Positions 35,828-44,161 of a DNA stretch of 64,000 nt are shown piece after piece. The position numbers and the translations under genes were made by a program. The stretch is taken from assembly GCF_001905725.1 (NCBI RefSeq), contig NZ_LIWB01000001.1, positions 1,120,881 through 1,184,880 on the forward strand, in the 5' to 3' direction. This DNA is from Streptomyces sp. CB02400. Lineage in GTDB: Bacteria > Actinomycetota > Actinomycetes > Streptomycetales > Streptomycetaceae. Numbering within the stretch: position 1 is the first letter of the stretch; every line of letters begins with the position of its first letter. A model generated the notes under the pieces. It was not told the DNA's origin. It ran no database searches and saw nothing but the letters and a program-made list of their open reading frames with translations.

Positions 35828-38745
35828 CGGACACCGCCACCGTCGCACCGGGCGCGGTCCGGCTGAACACCGCGACCGTCACCCAGTACCTGTCCTCGCA
35901 GTCCTCCCTCGCCGCCTCCCTGACGGGGGACGGCGAGGGCAGGCGCCGGGTCGTGCTGCTGCGGTCCGCTCCCCAGTGGGACGGGCCCGCCGAACCCGTC
36001 TGGGGTGACGGCCGTACGGCCGGTGTCGCGGTCGCGCCGTCCCCGCTCGCCGTCCACGAACTCGTCCTCGACCACCTGGGGGGCCGCCGCCCCGGCCCCG
36101 CCGTCCTGGTCGTCCTCACCGACCGCGAGCAGCACGAACTCGACCCGGCGATCCTCGCCCGCGTCCACAAGCTGCGCATCGACACGGTCGACAGCTGGGA
36201 CGTCGTCCGCGAGGCGTTCGGCGCCCGGCAGATAGACCCCCGGCTCAAGGACGTCAACTGGGCCGCCGAGGCCCTGCTCGACGCCACCCCGCCCGGCGGC
36301 TGGCCGGCCGTGCCCGGCGGCTGGCTGTCCCGCCAGTACGCCCTCACCGCGCTCGCCCAGCGCCGCCTGCGCCTGGGCCGCTACGACACCGAGGGCGGCA
36401 TGCGCCGCCCCGGCGACGACCGGCTCGACGCCCAGGCCCTGCTGCACTGGTCGACCCGGCCCGGCGCCCCCGAACGGCTCCTCGCCCTGCGCGGCCCTGA
36501 ACGCGCCGGGCTGACCGCCTTCCTCGGAGAGGAGGACCAGGCGGGCCTCGCCGGACGCGCACTGCTCGCCCTCGTCGACGCCGAACGCGGCGCGGACGCC
36601 GCCGCCTTCGGCCTCGTGTGCGCGGCGCTGTGGCAGCACGCCGAACCCGCCCCCGAGACGTACCGGGCCCGGGGGCGCGCCGAACGCTACTTCGGCGACC
36701 AGCCCCCGGCGGCCGGCGACCAGCTCGACACCCTGGTGACCGTCTTCGGGCGGGCCGCCGAGGAGTACGTGACCACGCTGCTGGCGGCCGGACACCGCAC
36801 CGGCGGCACCGACGCCGACCAGGCTCGCGAGGCACGCCGTACCACTGGCATCGTGCTCGACCGGGCCGCCGCGCTGGCCCGCCAGTTCGGCGCGGAGGAG
36901 GCCGTGGCGGCGAGCCCCGTCCTGCGCGGCGGACTCGAGGCCCGGTTCACCGCCGTCGGCCGGGCCCTCGCGGCGGGCGACACGGCCGCGGTGGCGGACG
37001 CCGTCCGCCGCCTGGAGGACCACCGGCTCACCGCCGAGCCGGAGGAGTCCGCCCGCATCGAACGCGCCCGCATGGGCCAGCGCCTCGCCCGCTGGCTGGC
37101 CACCGACCCGCCCGCTGACGCCCCCACCGTCGCCGACGCCCTACAGCGGCACGTCGCCGAGACCGGCTGGGTGGACCTCGCCCTGGAGCACATCGAGGCG
37201 GGCGGCGACCCGGACCTTGTCCTCAAGGCCGCCTACGACACCCTCGGCACGCGCGTGCGGGACCGGCGTCGGCAGATGGACGCGTCCTTCGCCCGCTCCC
37301 TGGCCGCCTGGACGCAGGCCGGTACCCAGCCCGGTTCCATGCTCACCGTCGAGACCTTCCTCGACCGCGTGGTCGGCCCGGTCGTGCGGCGCACGGAGGA
37401 ACGGCGGGTACTGCTGCTCGTGCTCGACGGCATGAGCGCGGCCATCGCCAACGAACTCGGGGAGAAACTGCGCCGCTCCTGGGCCGAGTTCGACCCGCTG
37501 CCCGAGGGTGACACCCCGCACCGGCGGGCGATGGCCGCCGCCCTGCCCACGGTGACGGCCGTGTCCCGCACCTCCCTCTTCGCGGGCACCCTGATGAAGG
37601 GCACCCAGGCCGACGAGAAGCGGCTCTTCCCCGCGCTGAAGCTGTGGGGCGGGGCCCCGGCCGCCGTGTTCCACAAGGACGACCTGCGCACCGAGACCGC
37701 GGGTGACACCTTCGGCCCGGCACTTACGGAGGTGCTCGGCGACGGCAGGACCCACGTCGCCGTCGTCCTCAACGCCATCGACGACCGGCTCGCCAAGGAG
37801 CAGAAGCTCGGCGACGGCGCCTGGCGGATCGACGACGTGCCTGGCCTGCGCGACCTGTTGCGGGTGGCGGCCACCCAGGGCATGGCGGTCGTCCTCACCA
37901 GCGACCACGGCCACGTCGTCGACCGGCACGGCACGAAGGTCGACCCCGCTACCGACCCCGCGTCCGCCCGCCACCGCCTGCCCGGCGACGGCCCGCTCGC
38001 CGAACGGGAGACCGCCCTCTCCGGACCGCGCGTGGTGTGGCCCGAGCCCGGCGCGTCCGTCGTCGCCCTGTGGGACGCCGACTCCCGCTACACCGCCCTC
38101 AAGGCCGGCTACCACGGAGGTACCTCCCTCGCCGAGGTCACCATCCCGGTGCTCGCCTTCCTGCCGTTCGGCGCGGAACCCCCCAAGGGATGGCGGGAAC
38201 TGGGCGACCAGCGGCCGGCCTGGTGGGCCCCGGAGGAGACCGGAAAGGCATCGCTGCCGGACGAGCACACCGCCCGGCCGGTGACCGCGACGGCTCCCGC
38301 TCCCAGGAAGCCGACGGCGAAGGCCAAGAAGGACCAGGCAGAAGTCGCCCGGACGCACGAAACGCTCTTCGACGTGGCGCTGACCACCGGGGGAGACGAC
38401 GCCCTCCTCACCCCGACCCTCGTCTCCCGCACCGAGACGCTGGTGACGGCGCTGCTCGACTCGGAGACGTACCAGGCGCAGCTCGGCGGCCTGGCCCGCA
38501 AGCCGCAGCAGGAGCAGGTCCACAAGGCGCTCGCCGCCCTGCTGGACGCGGGCGGCACCCTGCCGGTGACCGCGCTCGCCCAGCGCGCCGGCATGCCCGT
38601 CACCCGGGGCGACGGCTTCGCCGCCGTCCTGCGGCAACTCCTCAACTACGACGGCGTACAGGTCCTGGAGACCCTGCCGGACGGCCGCACCCTGCGGCTC
38701 CACGAGGCGCTGCTACGCGAGCAGTTCGCCCTCGGAGCGGGCTGA
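35824..38745 (+). CDS. pglZ: BREX alkaline-phosphatase-fold protein PglZ
   Basis: The ATG at 35824 overlaps the pglY stop. The protein is 973 aa. The PglZ domain lies in the second half, with a nucleophile/metal region [15 protein letters not shown] near 530 and the metal-binding SDHGH near 693-697. A Lys/Pro-rich linker (~820-850) leads to a winged-helix-like C-terminus. PglZ defines all BREX systems; its alkaline phosphatase fold binds metal, and in type 2 it works with the PglW kinase and PglX methyltransferase. A terminator follows directly. Confidence 0.95.
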   Translation: MTDTATVAPGAVRLNTATVTQYLSSQSSLAASLTGDGEGRRRVVLLRSAPQWDGPAEPVWGDGRTAGVAVAPSPLAVHELVLDHLGGRRPGPAVLVVLTDREQHELDPAILARVHKLRIDTVDSWDVVREAFGARQIDPRLKDVNWAAEALLDATPPGGWPAVPGGWLSRQYALTALAQRRLRLGRYDTEGGMRRPGDDRLDAQALLHWSTRPGAPERLLALRGPERAGLTAFLGEEDQAGLAGRALLALVDAERGADAAAFGLVCAALWQHAEPAPETYRARGRAERYFGDQPPAAGDQLDTLVTVFGRAAEEYVTTLLAAGHRTGGTDADQAREARRTTGIVLDRAAALARQFGAEEAVAASPVLRGGLEARFTAVGRALAAGDTAAVADAVRRLEDHRLTAEPEESARIERARMGQRLARWLATDPPADAPTVADALQRHVAETGWVDLALEHIEAGGDPDLVLKAAYDTLGTRVRDRRRQMDASFARSLAAWTQAGTQPGSMLTVETFLDRVVGPVVRRTEERRVLLLVLDGMSAAIANELGEKLRRSWAEFDPLPEGDTPHRRAMAAALPTVTAVSRTSLFAGTLMKGTQADEKRLFPALKLWGGAPAAVFHKDDLRTETAGDTFGPALTEVLGDGRTHVAVVLNAIDDRLAKEQKLGDGAWRIDDVPGLRDLLRVAATQGMAVVLTSDHGHVVDRHGTKVDPATDPASARHRLPGDGPLAERETALSGPRVVWPEPGASVVALWDADSRYTALKAGYHGGTSLAEVTIPVLAFLPFGAEPPKGWRELGDQRPAWWAPEETGKASLPDEHTARPVTATAPAPRKPTAKAKKDQAEVARTHETLFDVALTTGGDDALLTPTLVSRTETLVTALLDSETYQAQLGGLARKPQQEQVHKALAALLDAGGTLPVTALAQRAGMPVTRGDGFAAVLRQLLNYDGVQVLETLPDGRTLRLHEALLREQFALGAG

Positions 38746-38755
38746 CGACACGACT

Positions 38756-38790
38756 CGGGGTGCCTCGGACCTTGGTCCCGAGGCACCCCG
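38756..38790 (+). terminator. Terminator after pglZ
   Basis: CGGGGTGCCTCGG (38756-38768) and CCGAGGCACCCCG (38778-38790) form a 13-bp perfect stem with a nine-base loop. Confidence 0.85.
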
Positions 38791-38803
38791 AACGGGTCCG
38801 TCG

Positions 38804-38875
38804 TCAGGCGGTGATCTCACCCGCGTAGGCAGTGAACGCGGTCCACTGCTCCCGGGGACCGACCCTGCCCCGCCA
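38804..38875 (-). pseudogene. Possible C-terminal scrap of a DUF397 gene
   Basis: On the minus strand, 23 codons reading WRGRVGPREQWTAFTAYAGE and ending ITA before a stop resemble the end of DUF397 proteins (Trp, then AF and an acidic tail). Nothing further upstream matches, because the CBS-HEPN gene ends there. It is too short to be sure. Confidence 0.3.
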
Positions 38876-38877
38876 CC

Positions 38878-39930
38878 TCACGACGCGAACGCCCGCAGCA
38901 CCTTCGCGAAGGTCGTCAGCTCGTCGATCATCTCCGACGGGAGCGGCTTCTCATCGAAGTGGGCGATCCGGTTGCGGATGTCCTTCACCCGCTTCAGCAG
39001 GCCGATGAACTGCTCCCGGGGCATGTTGGGCCACTTCAGCGCCTCCCAGTTGCGGTCGGCCCGCTCGGCGAGGGACTGCTTCGTCTGGTCGCCGTCCAGG
39101 AGCCTCAGGTAGTCGCCGAACATCAGGTCCGACACCTGACCGGTGCGATGCTCCGCCTTCTTGTTCGTCTGGACCGCCTTGATGGCCTCCGTGTCCAGTG
39201 CCGCGCCCAGGCAGCGGCGCAGCAACGACTCGATCTCACCCACGATGAAGAAGGGGCGCGCCGCCCCCTCGAAGCGTTCCGTGACATCCGCGGCGGTGAC
39301 AATGCCCGCCAGACAGCCGTCGTCGCCGCGGACGAGCAGATAGCCGTGTTCGCGGATGACCGGGAGGGCGGTGAAGAACTCCTGGCGGGCGTCGGCGACG
39401 GGCAACGAGTCCTTCTCCATCGCGTTGTCGAGGGTGGCCTCCTTCCCCGCCTCGTACATCTTGGCCACGGACCCCCAGGTGACGACCCCGTGAACCTGCG
39501 CTATGCCGGTGGTCACCGGCACCTGGGAGAGCCCCTTCGTGCGCATCAGGAAGGTCGTCTGGGACAGGGGCGTCCCGGGACCCACGGACACCAGGCCGCG
39601 CCGTGCCGACGGCATGTCGCCGAGCAGCAGACGTTGCGGCAGCGCGTGCGAGGGCAGGGCCTCGTCCGCCTCGTCGGCCTCACCCTCCGGTTCGGCGGGC
39701 GTGCGCTGCGCGGGAACGGCTGCCAGCGGCACGACGTCCACGGTGCTGCGCAGACCGCAGACGGCGAAGTCCGGCAGCGTGGTCAGCCCGGCGTCCGTGA
39801 ACGCCTGAGAGATGCGGTGCACCGTCCGGTGGTCGCGGACCCTGACCTGGAACAGGTCGAGGATCTCTTGCACGGACACGGTCCTGCCCTTGAGCGAGGC
39901 CATGTCCCGCTCGTCCGGCCTGGTCGTCAT
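38878..39930 (-). CDS. CBS-pair protein with Swt1-like HEPN domain
   Basis: The ATG at 39930 gives 350 aa; it overlaps the stop of the DUF262 gene (ATGA), so it is the second gene of a two-gene operon. Residues ~125-240 hold two CBS motifs (PLSQTTFLMRTKGLSQVPV, VHGVVTWGSVAKMYEAG, GYLLVRGDDGCLAGIVTAAD), which usually bind adenine nucleotides. The C-terminal ~120 residues are helical and carry RNRIAH at 319-324, the R-x4-H signature of HEPN RNases, most like the Swt1 HEPN group. The product may be an RNase or RNA-binding effector gated by nucleotides. It points against the BREX genes and sits between pglZ and brxD. Confidence 0.75.
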   Translation of the reverse strand: MTTRPDERDMASLKGRTVSVQEILDLFQVRVRDHRTVHRISQAFTDAGLTTLPDFAVCGLRSTVDVVPLAAVPAQRTPAEPEGEADEADEALPSHALPQRLLLGDMPSARRGLVSVGPGTPLSQTTFLMRTKGLSQVPVTTGIAQVHGVVTWGSVAKMYEAGKEATLDNAMEKDSLPVADARQEFFTALPVIREHGYLLVRGDDGCLAGIVTAADVTERFEGAARPFFIVGEIESLLRRCLGAALDTEAIKAVQTNKKAEHRTGQVSDLMFGDYLRLLDGDQTKQSLAERADRNWEALKWPNMPREQFIGLLKRVKDIRNRIAHFDEKPLPSEMIDELTTFAKVLRAFAS

Positions 39931-41744
39931 CGGACGTCGCCCTCCGGCAGGTCACGGAGCATCGTCCTCTTGCCCATGGCGGAGTGCACGAGGTCCTGCA
40001 ACTGCTTGGAGCGGTCGCGGTAGAAGCGCTCGTAGTCGTTCTCGCGCAGCGCGTCCGGATCGATCAGGTGGGTGGTCAGGAGATCGTCGAACCACTCGGG
40101 ACGCATGTCGGACGCGGCGATCATCGTGGACAGGTACGACGACGGTGCCCCCGTCATGTCCATCGCGGCACGGTAGGACAAGGGCGTCTTGTTCACGATG
40201 GAACTGGTGGGCAGACCATTGCTGTTGCCCCGCCGGAACCACGTCCTGGGGAAGATCTGCCGCACGTCCACGCCGTACTCGTCCAGCCGACCGGGACTGA
40301 GCGGGGCGCTCGTGTAGTGCCAGTCCACCGCCCCCTGCTTGATCAGCAGGGCGTAGATGCCCTTGTAGGCGGCGCTGTTGCGAGTGGTGAGGGTGTCGAG
40401 GCGGTCGGCGAAGAAGAACGCCTCCGTGACCGTCTCGGGCGCCTTCTCGTCCTGCGCGATCCAGGGGACGAGCTGTTCGACGTCCTTGGTGAAGCGCGTC
40501 TCCGTGGAGCCGCCGTACATCTCCCCGAGGACCCCGCACCAGTACCACTGCTCGATCTTCTCCTCCGCCCCCAGGCCGTCCGTCCCCGTGTCGAGGATGG
40601 CGCGGACTGCCGCGAGCGGGATGAGCTGCGTTCTGTACGGCAGGTCGGCCGGGCGGACGATGCACTGCCGTTCCAGGAAGTCGCCCACCCACGCGAAGGC
40701 GTCGGCGAGCCTGGGCGCCAGGCGCACGAAGTCGGCCAGGGGGAGGTCCAGCAGATCACGGCGCTTGCAGGACACCGTGGTCCCGAGGCCCTCCTGCTTC
40801 CGCTCCCAGGTACGCACCAGTGCGATGGCCTGTAGGAAGTCGATGCTACTCAGCCCGTTCTCGAGACCGCTCTCCAGGCGGCCGAAGACCGGGTACTTAC
40901 TCGCCAGGGCCTGCTTGATCTCCCGCCACACCACCGGAAGCTGGTAGTAGTCCCCGGTCCGCTCCACATAGTCACGGTCCCCGGCGTACGTCGCGGTGAG
41001 CAGTTCGAAGACGTTCAGGGGCACACCGCCCGTGTTGACCCGCTCGAACACCGCGCAGACGGCGTCCATGGAGGTGGAGGCGGCCAGCCGGATCATCGGC
41101 ACCTGGAAGGCGCGGACCTGCTGGAGGACCGCCTCGTCGAACTGGCCCCACAGGTCCCAGTTCCGGTCCTCGTCCGCCTTGATGTACGCCTTCTTCCACT
41201 CGTTGACGCGCTGGGCGTCGAAGACGAAGTGGAGAGGGAAGAGGCCGGCCGCGCACTCGGCCTCGGTGGTGCTCAGGTCCAGCACCACGGTGCGGTTGAA
41301 GTCCGTCCGCAGCACCTTGTCGGCCGGGACGGACACGATGGCCTCGTCGCGGTCCGCGGACGGCCCGACGGCCTTCGCGATGTCGACGTAGTACCACCGC
41401 TGGATGGGCTTGCCACGGGCGTCCGCCGTCTCCACCGGAGCGTCCAGCCACAGGGCCTGGAAGAGGGAGGTGAGGCGCTGCTGCCCGTCCAGCAACAGGA
41501 GATCGGCCTCCGGGTCCCCCTCCGGCCGGGCGCCGGTGAGGGTCCGGGAACGGAACCGGGTGGCGCCTCCGGTCTGCAGCGTCATCACGACGCCGAGCGG
41601 GTAGTCCAGCGTGACCGTCGCGATGATCGCCCGGATCCGGTCGTCGTCCCACTTCCAGTTCCGCTGAAAGTCGGGCAATTGTAAGGAACCCGAGGCGACA
41701 TCCGCCAGAACGTCCTTGAGCTTCACGTTGTCGAGGGCTGCCAT
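39927..41744 (-). CDS. DUF262 (GmrS-like) protein with degenerate DUF1524-like C-terminus
   Basis: The ATG at 41744 has a GGGGAGTGGAG ribosome binding site. The 605-aa protein has the DUF262/ParB-like hallmarks LPDFQRNW (23-30) and DGQQR (86-90), which in GmrSD-type enzymes support nucleotide-dependent DNA cleavage. The C-terminal part aligns with DUF1524 (IFPRTW at ~497, then SIVNKTPLS), but the expected HIFP reads QIFP, so the HNH-like histidine seems lost. Codon 21 (41682-41684) is TTA, implying bldA control. A −35-like TTGACC occurs upstream on this strand. It is probably a restriction-like defence protein acting with the CBS-HEPN partner. Confidence 0.8.
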   Translation of the reverse strand: MAALDNVKLKDVLADVASGSLQLPDFQRNWKWDDDRIRAIIATVTLDYPLGVVMTLQTGGATRFRSRTLTGARPEGDPEADLLLLDGQQRLTSLFQALWLDAPVETADARGKPIQRWYYVDIAKAVGPSADRDEAIVSVPADKVLRTDFNRTVVLDLSTTEAECAAGLFPLHFVFDAQRVNEWKKAYIKADEDRNWDLWGQFDEAVLQQVRAFQVPMIRLAASTSMDAVCAVFERVNTGGVPLNVFELLTATYAGDRDYVERTGDYYQLPVVWREIKQALASKYPVFGRLESGLENGLSSIDFLQAIALVRTWERKQEGLGTTVSCKRRDLLDLPLADFVRLAPRLADAFAWVGDFLERQCIVRPADLPYRTQLIPLAAVRAILDTGTDGLGAEEKIEQWYWCGVLGEMYGGSTETRFTKDVEQLVPWIAQDEKAPETVTEAFFFADRLDTLTTRNSAAYKGIYALLIKQGAVDWHYTSAPLSPGRLDEYGVDVRQIFPRTWFRRGNSNGLPTSSIVNKTPLSYRAAMDMTGAPSSYLSTMIAASDMRPEWFDDLLTTHLIDPDALRENDYERFYRDRSKQLQDLVHSAMGKRTMLRDLPEGDVR

Positions 41745-41895
41745 GTGACTCCACTCCCCGCCCTGTTACCTGTACGGAGAGTGATTCCAGCAGCGCTCTG
41801 TGGTGACGGTCAAGCCGGTTCGAAGATAAACAAGACCATCAGCGAGCGCCTACCCACCGAGGAGTTCCGCGGTATCCCTGGGGGAGAAGGGTTGA

Positions 41896-42615
41896 CTACC
41901 GGGTTTCCGTCGAGATCGGGTCGAGGTGGAAGAGGCACTGGACCGCGTTGAATTCGCCAACTTCGGCGATGAAGCGGAACTTGTCACCTGCGCCGACGGC
42001 GGCGGGGGTCTCCTTGCCGGTCAGTTTCAAGTCCGAGATGTTGACTCCCTCGTACTTGAAGGCCGGGCCGACCGTGGTGCTCGGTCCCTTGTCGCCCGGG
42101 CCCAAGAGGAAGTCGTAGCCGGTGGAGTAGCGTGCCATGTGCACGATCGAGCCGTTGAAAGCGACCGTCCGGCCCTCGTGTTTGGTTGCGAAGTCCGCGT
42201 TGGCGGCATCGCAGTCGTCCGCTGTCTTCAGCAGAGCCGCGAACTCCGGGCTGTTCTCAGGCGTGATCACCTCGATGGCAGCCGACTCGGCGGCGCTCGG
42301 AGTCGGCGTAGCGGAAGGCTCCTCGCTCGCGGCGGCCTCTGGCTTGGCCACCTCGTCCTTCTTCTCGTCCCCATCGCTGAGTGCGGTGGCAGTGCCGATG
42401 ATGATGGCCAAGACCGCGAGGCCGGCGGCCGCCGCGCCGATCAGGGGCCACGGCAGCGGCTTCTTCGGCCGGCGGAAGGCGAGGGTGGAGCGAAGCGTGC
42501 CCTGGGACTGTTCGACGAACTCCCAGCCGTCCTTCTGCATCTTCGAGATCACCAAGCCGTCGGTGCCGCGAATGGTCTGCACGGTCTTGTACTCGTACTT
42601 GATCTCGTCGGCCAT
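41896..42615 (-). CDS. Single-pass membrane protein, DUF4839-like
   Basis: The ATG at 42615 starts MADEIKYEYK; a GTG at 42645 in frame is possible but less likely. The 239-aa protein has an N-terminal DUF4177-like strand-helix unit (EYKTVQ, GWEFVEQ). A transmembrane helix follows (PLIGAAAAGLAVLAIIIGTA, residues ~57-76), then an acidic Ser/Thr/Pro linker and an extracytoplasmic domain with VAFNGSIVHMARYSTGYDFLLG, like DUF4839. Two Cys in the outer domain could pair. It diverges from brxD. Function unknown. Confidence 0.7.
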   Translation of the reverse strand: MADEIKYEYKTVQTIRGTDGLVISKMQKDGWEFVEQSQGTLRSTLAFRRPKKPLPWPLIGAAAAGLAVLAIIIGTATALSDGDEKKDEVAKPEAAASEEPSATPTPSAAESAAIEVITPENSPEFAALLKTADDCDAANADFATKHEGRTVAFNGSIVHMARYSTGYDFLLGPGDKGPSTTVGPAFKYEGVNISDLKLTGKETPAAVGAGDKFRFIAEVGEFNAVQCLFHLDPISTETR

Positions 42616-42811
42616 GTGCCGCGCGCCCCCGAATGCACTGTTCACACCAACTGCCTCGCGAGCATAAGGGACGGCGGGGGAAACCCCGACATCGTCGACT
42701 CACCATCGGCTTCGAGCACGGAAGTCGAACCAACGGGCACTTGTCTACGAACCGGACACTGTGGCCCTTCGCCCGGGCGCTGAGGTGTGAGGAGATGGAA
42801 CACTGTTCCCC

Positions 42812-44161
42812 GTGAGCACCACCGGATCCAAGCGTCCCGCCCAGGTCAGCGCCGCCCGCCGCCGTACCGTCGTCGATGCCCTGCGCCGCGGGGCCGTGCC
42901 CGAGAGCGGGCTCGACCTGCTGGCCACCGGGCTCGACCGGTTCGAGGCGGCCCTCGACTCGGAACTGGATTCGGTGGCGTCCGGCGGGTCCGTGTTCAAG
43001 GCCGTGCGCGGTGAGTACGGGTCCGGCAAGACGTTCTTCACCCGCTGGCTGGGGGAGCGGGCCAAGCGTCGCAACTTCGCCGTGGCCGAGATCCAGATCT
43101 CCGAGAACGAGACGCCGTTGCACAAGCTGGAGACGGTCTACCGGCGGCTCACCGAGCGCCTCACCACCTCCAGCTTCCCGCCCAGTGCTCTGCGCCCGGT
43201 CGTCGACGCCTGGTTCTACGCGCTGGAGGAGGACGCCCTCGCCGCCGGCGCGACCGAGGAGGAGCTGCCCGGTGAGGTGGAGAAGCTGCTCGTCGCGCGG
43301 CTCGCCGAGGTGTCCCGGCACGCCCCGTCCTTCGCCACCGCCCTGCGCGGCTACCGTGCCGCCCTCGCCGACGGCGACGAGGCGACCGCCGCGGCCGTAC
43401 TGGCGTGGCTCGGCGGCCAGCCGCACGTCGCCGCCTCCGCACGCCGGTCCGCCGGGGTGCGCGGCGACCTCGACCACTTCGGGGCGCTCGGCTTCCTGCA
43501 GGGCCTGCTCACCGTGCTGCGGGACTCCGGCCACACCGGGCTCTTCGTCGTCCTCGACGAAGTGGAGACGCTCCAGCGCGTCCGCTCCGACGCCCGCGAC
43601 AAGGCGCTCAACGCGCTGCGGCAGCTCATCGACGAGGTGCACTCCGGCCGTTTCCCCGGCCTGTACCTCGTCATCACCGGCACGCCGGCCTTCTACGACG
43701 GCCAGCAGGGCGTCCAGCGCCTGGCCCCGCTCGCCCAGCGGCTCGCCACCGACTTCACCACCGACCCGCGCTTCGACAACCCCCGCGCGGTGCAGATCCG
43801 GCTGCCCGGCTTCATCCAGGAGTCACTGGTCGGCCTCGGCGTCACCATCCGGGACCTGTACGCCGACGCCGCCACGTCGCCCGAGCGCGTGCGGACGGTC
43901 GTCGACGACGTCTACGTCGCCGACCTCGCGCGGGCCGTCGGCGGAGCCCTGGGCGGAAAGGTCGGGGTGGCTCCCCGGCTGTTCCTGAAGAAGCTCGTCG
44001 GGGACGTCCTCGACCGCGTGGACCAGTTCGACGACTTCGACCCGCGACAGCACTACAAGCTGACGGTCGCGAGCAGCGAGCTCACCGACGTGGAGCGGAA
44101 CCTGGCCGCCACGGTCACCGGCGGTTCCACGTCCGCCGACGACATCGACCTGGAGCTGTGA
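42812..44161 (+). CDS. brxD: BREX ATP-binding protein BrxD
   Basis: The GTG at 42812 lies 15 bases after GAGGAGATGG. The 449-aa product is a DUF2791/BrxD AAA-type ATPase: Walker A GEYGSGKT at 67-74, Walker B VVLDEVETL, and a sensor-like LVITGTPAFYDG. BrxD is a marker of type 2 BREX (with pglW and brxHI). Its stop overlaps the ATG of brxHI (TGATG), so the two are coupled. It should act with the helicase to control loading or activity on DNA. Confidence 0.93.
   Translation: MSTTGSKRPAQVSAARRRTVVDALRRGAVPESGLDLLATGLDRFEAALDSELDSVASGGSVFKAVRGEYGSGKTFFTRWLGERAKRRNFAVAEIQISENETPLHKLETVYRRLTERLTTSSFPPSALRPVVDAWFYALEEDALAAGATEEELPGEVEKLLVARLAEVSRHAPSFATALRGYRAALADGDEATAAAVLAWLGGQPHVAASARRSAGVRGDLDHFGALGFLQGLLTVLRDSGHTGLFVVLDEVETLQRVRSDARDKALNALRQLIDEVHSGRFPGLYLVITGTPAFYDGQQGVQRLAPLAQRLATDFTTDPRFDNPRAVQIRLPGFIQESLVGLGVTIRDLYADAATSPERVRTVVDDVYVADLARAVGGALGGKVGVAPRLFLKKLVGDVLDRVDQFDDFDPRQHYKLTVASSELTDVERNLAATVTGGSTSADDIDLEL

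Noticed and set aside
43405-44160. N-terminal extension of brxHI into brxD
   Set aside because: The frame is open, but the extension is the Arg-rich shadow of brxD; the ATG at 44161 overlaps the brxD stop and starts a normal-length helicase.
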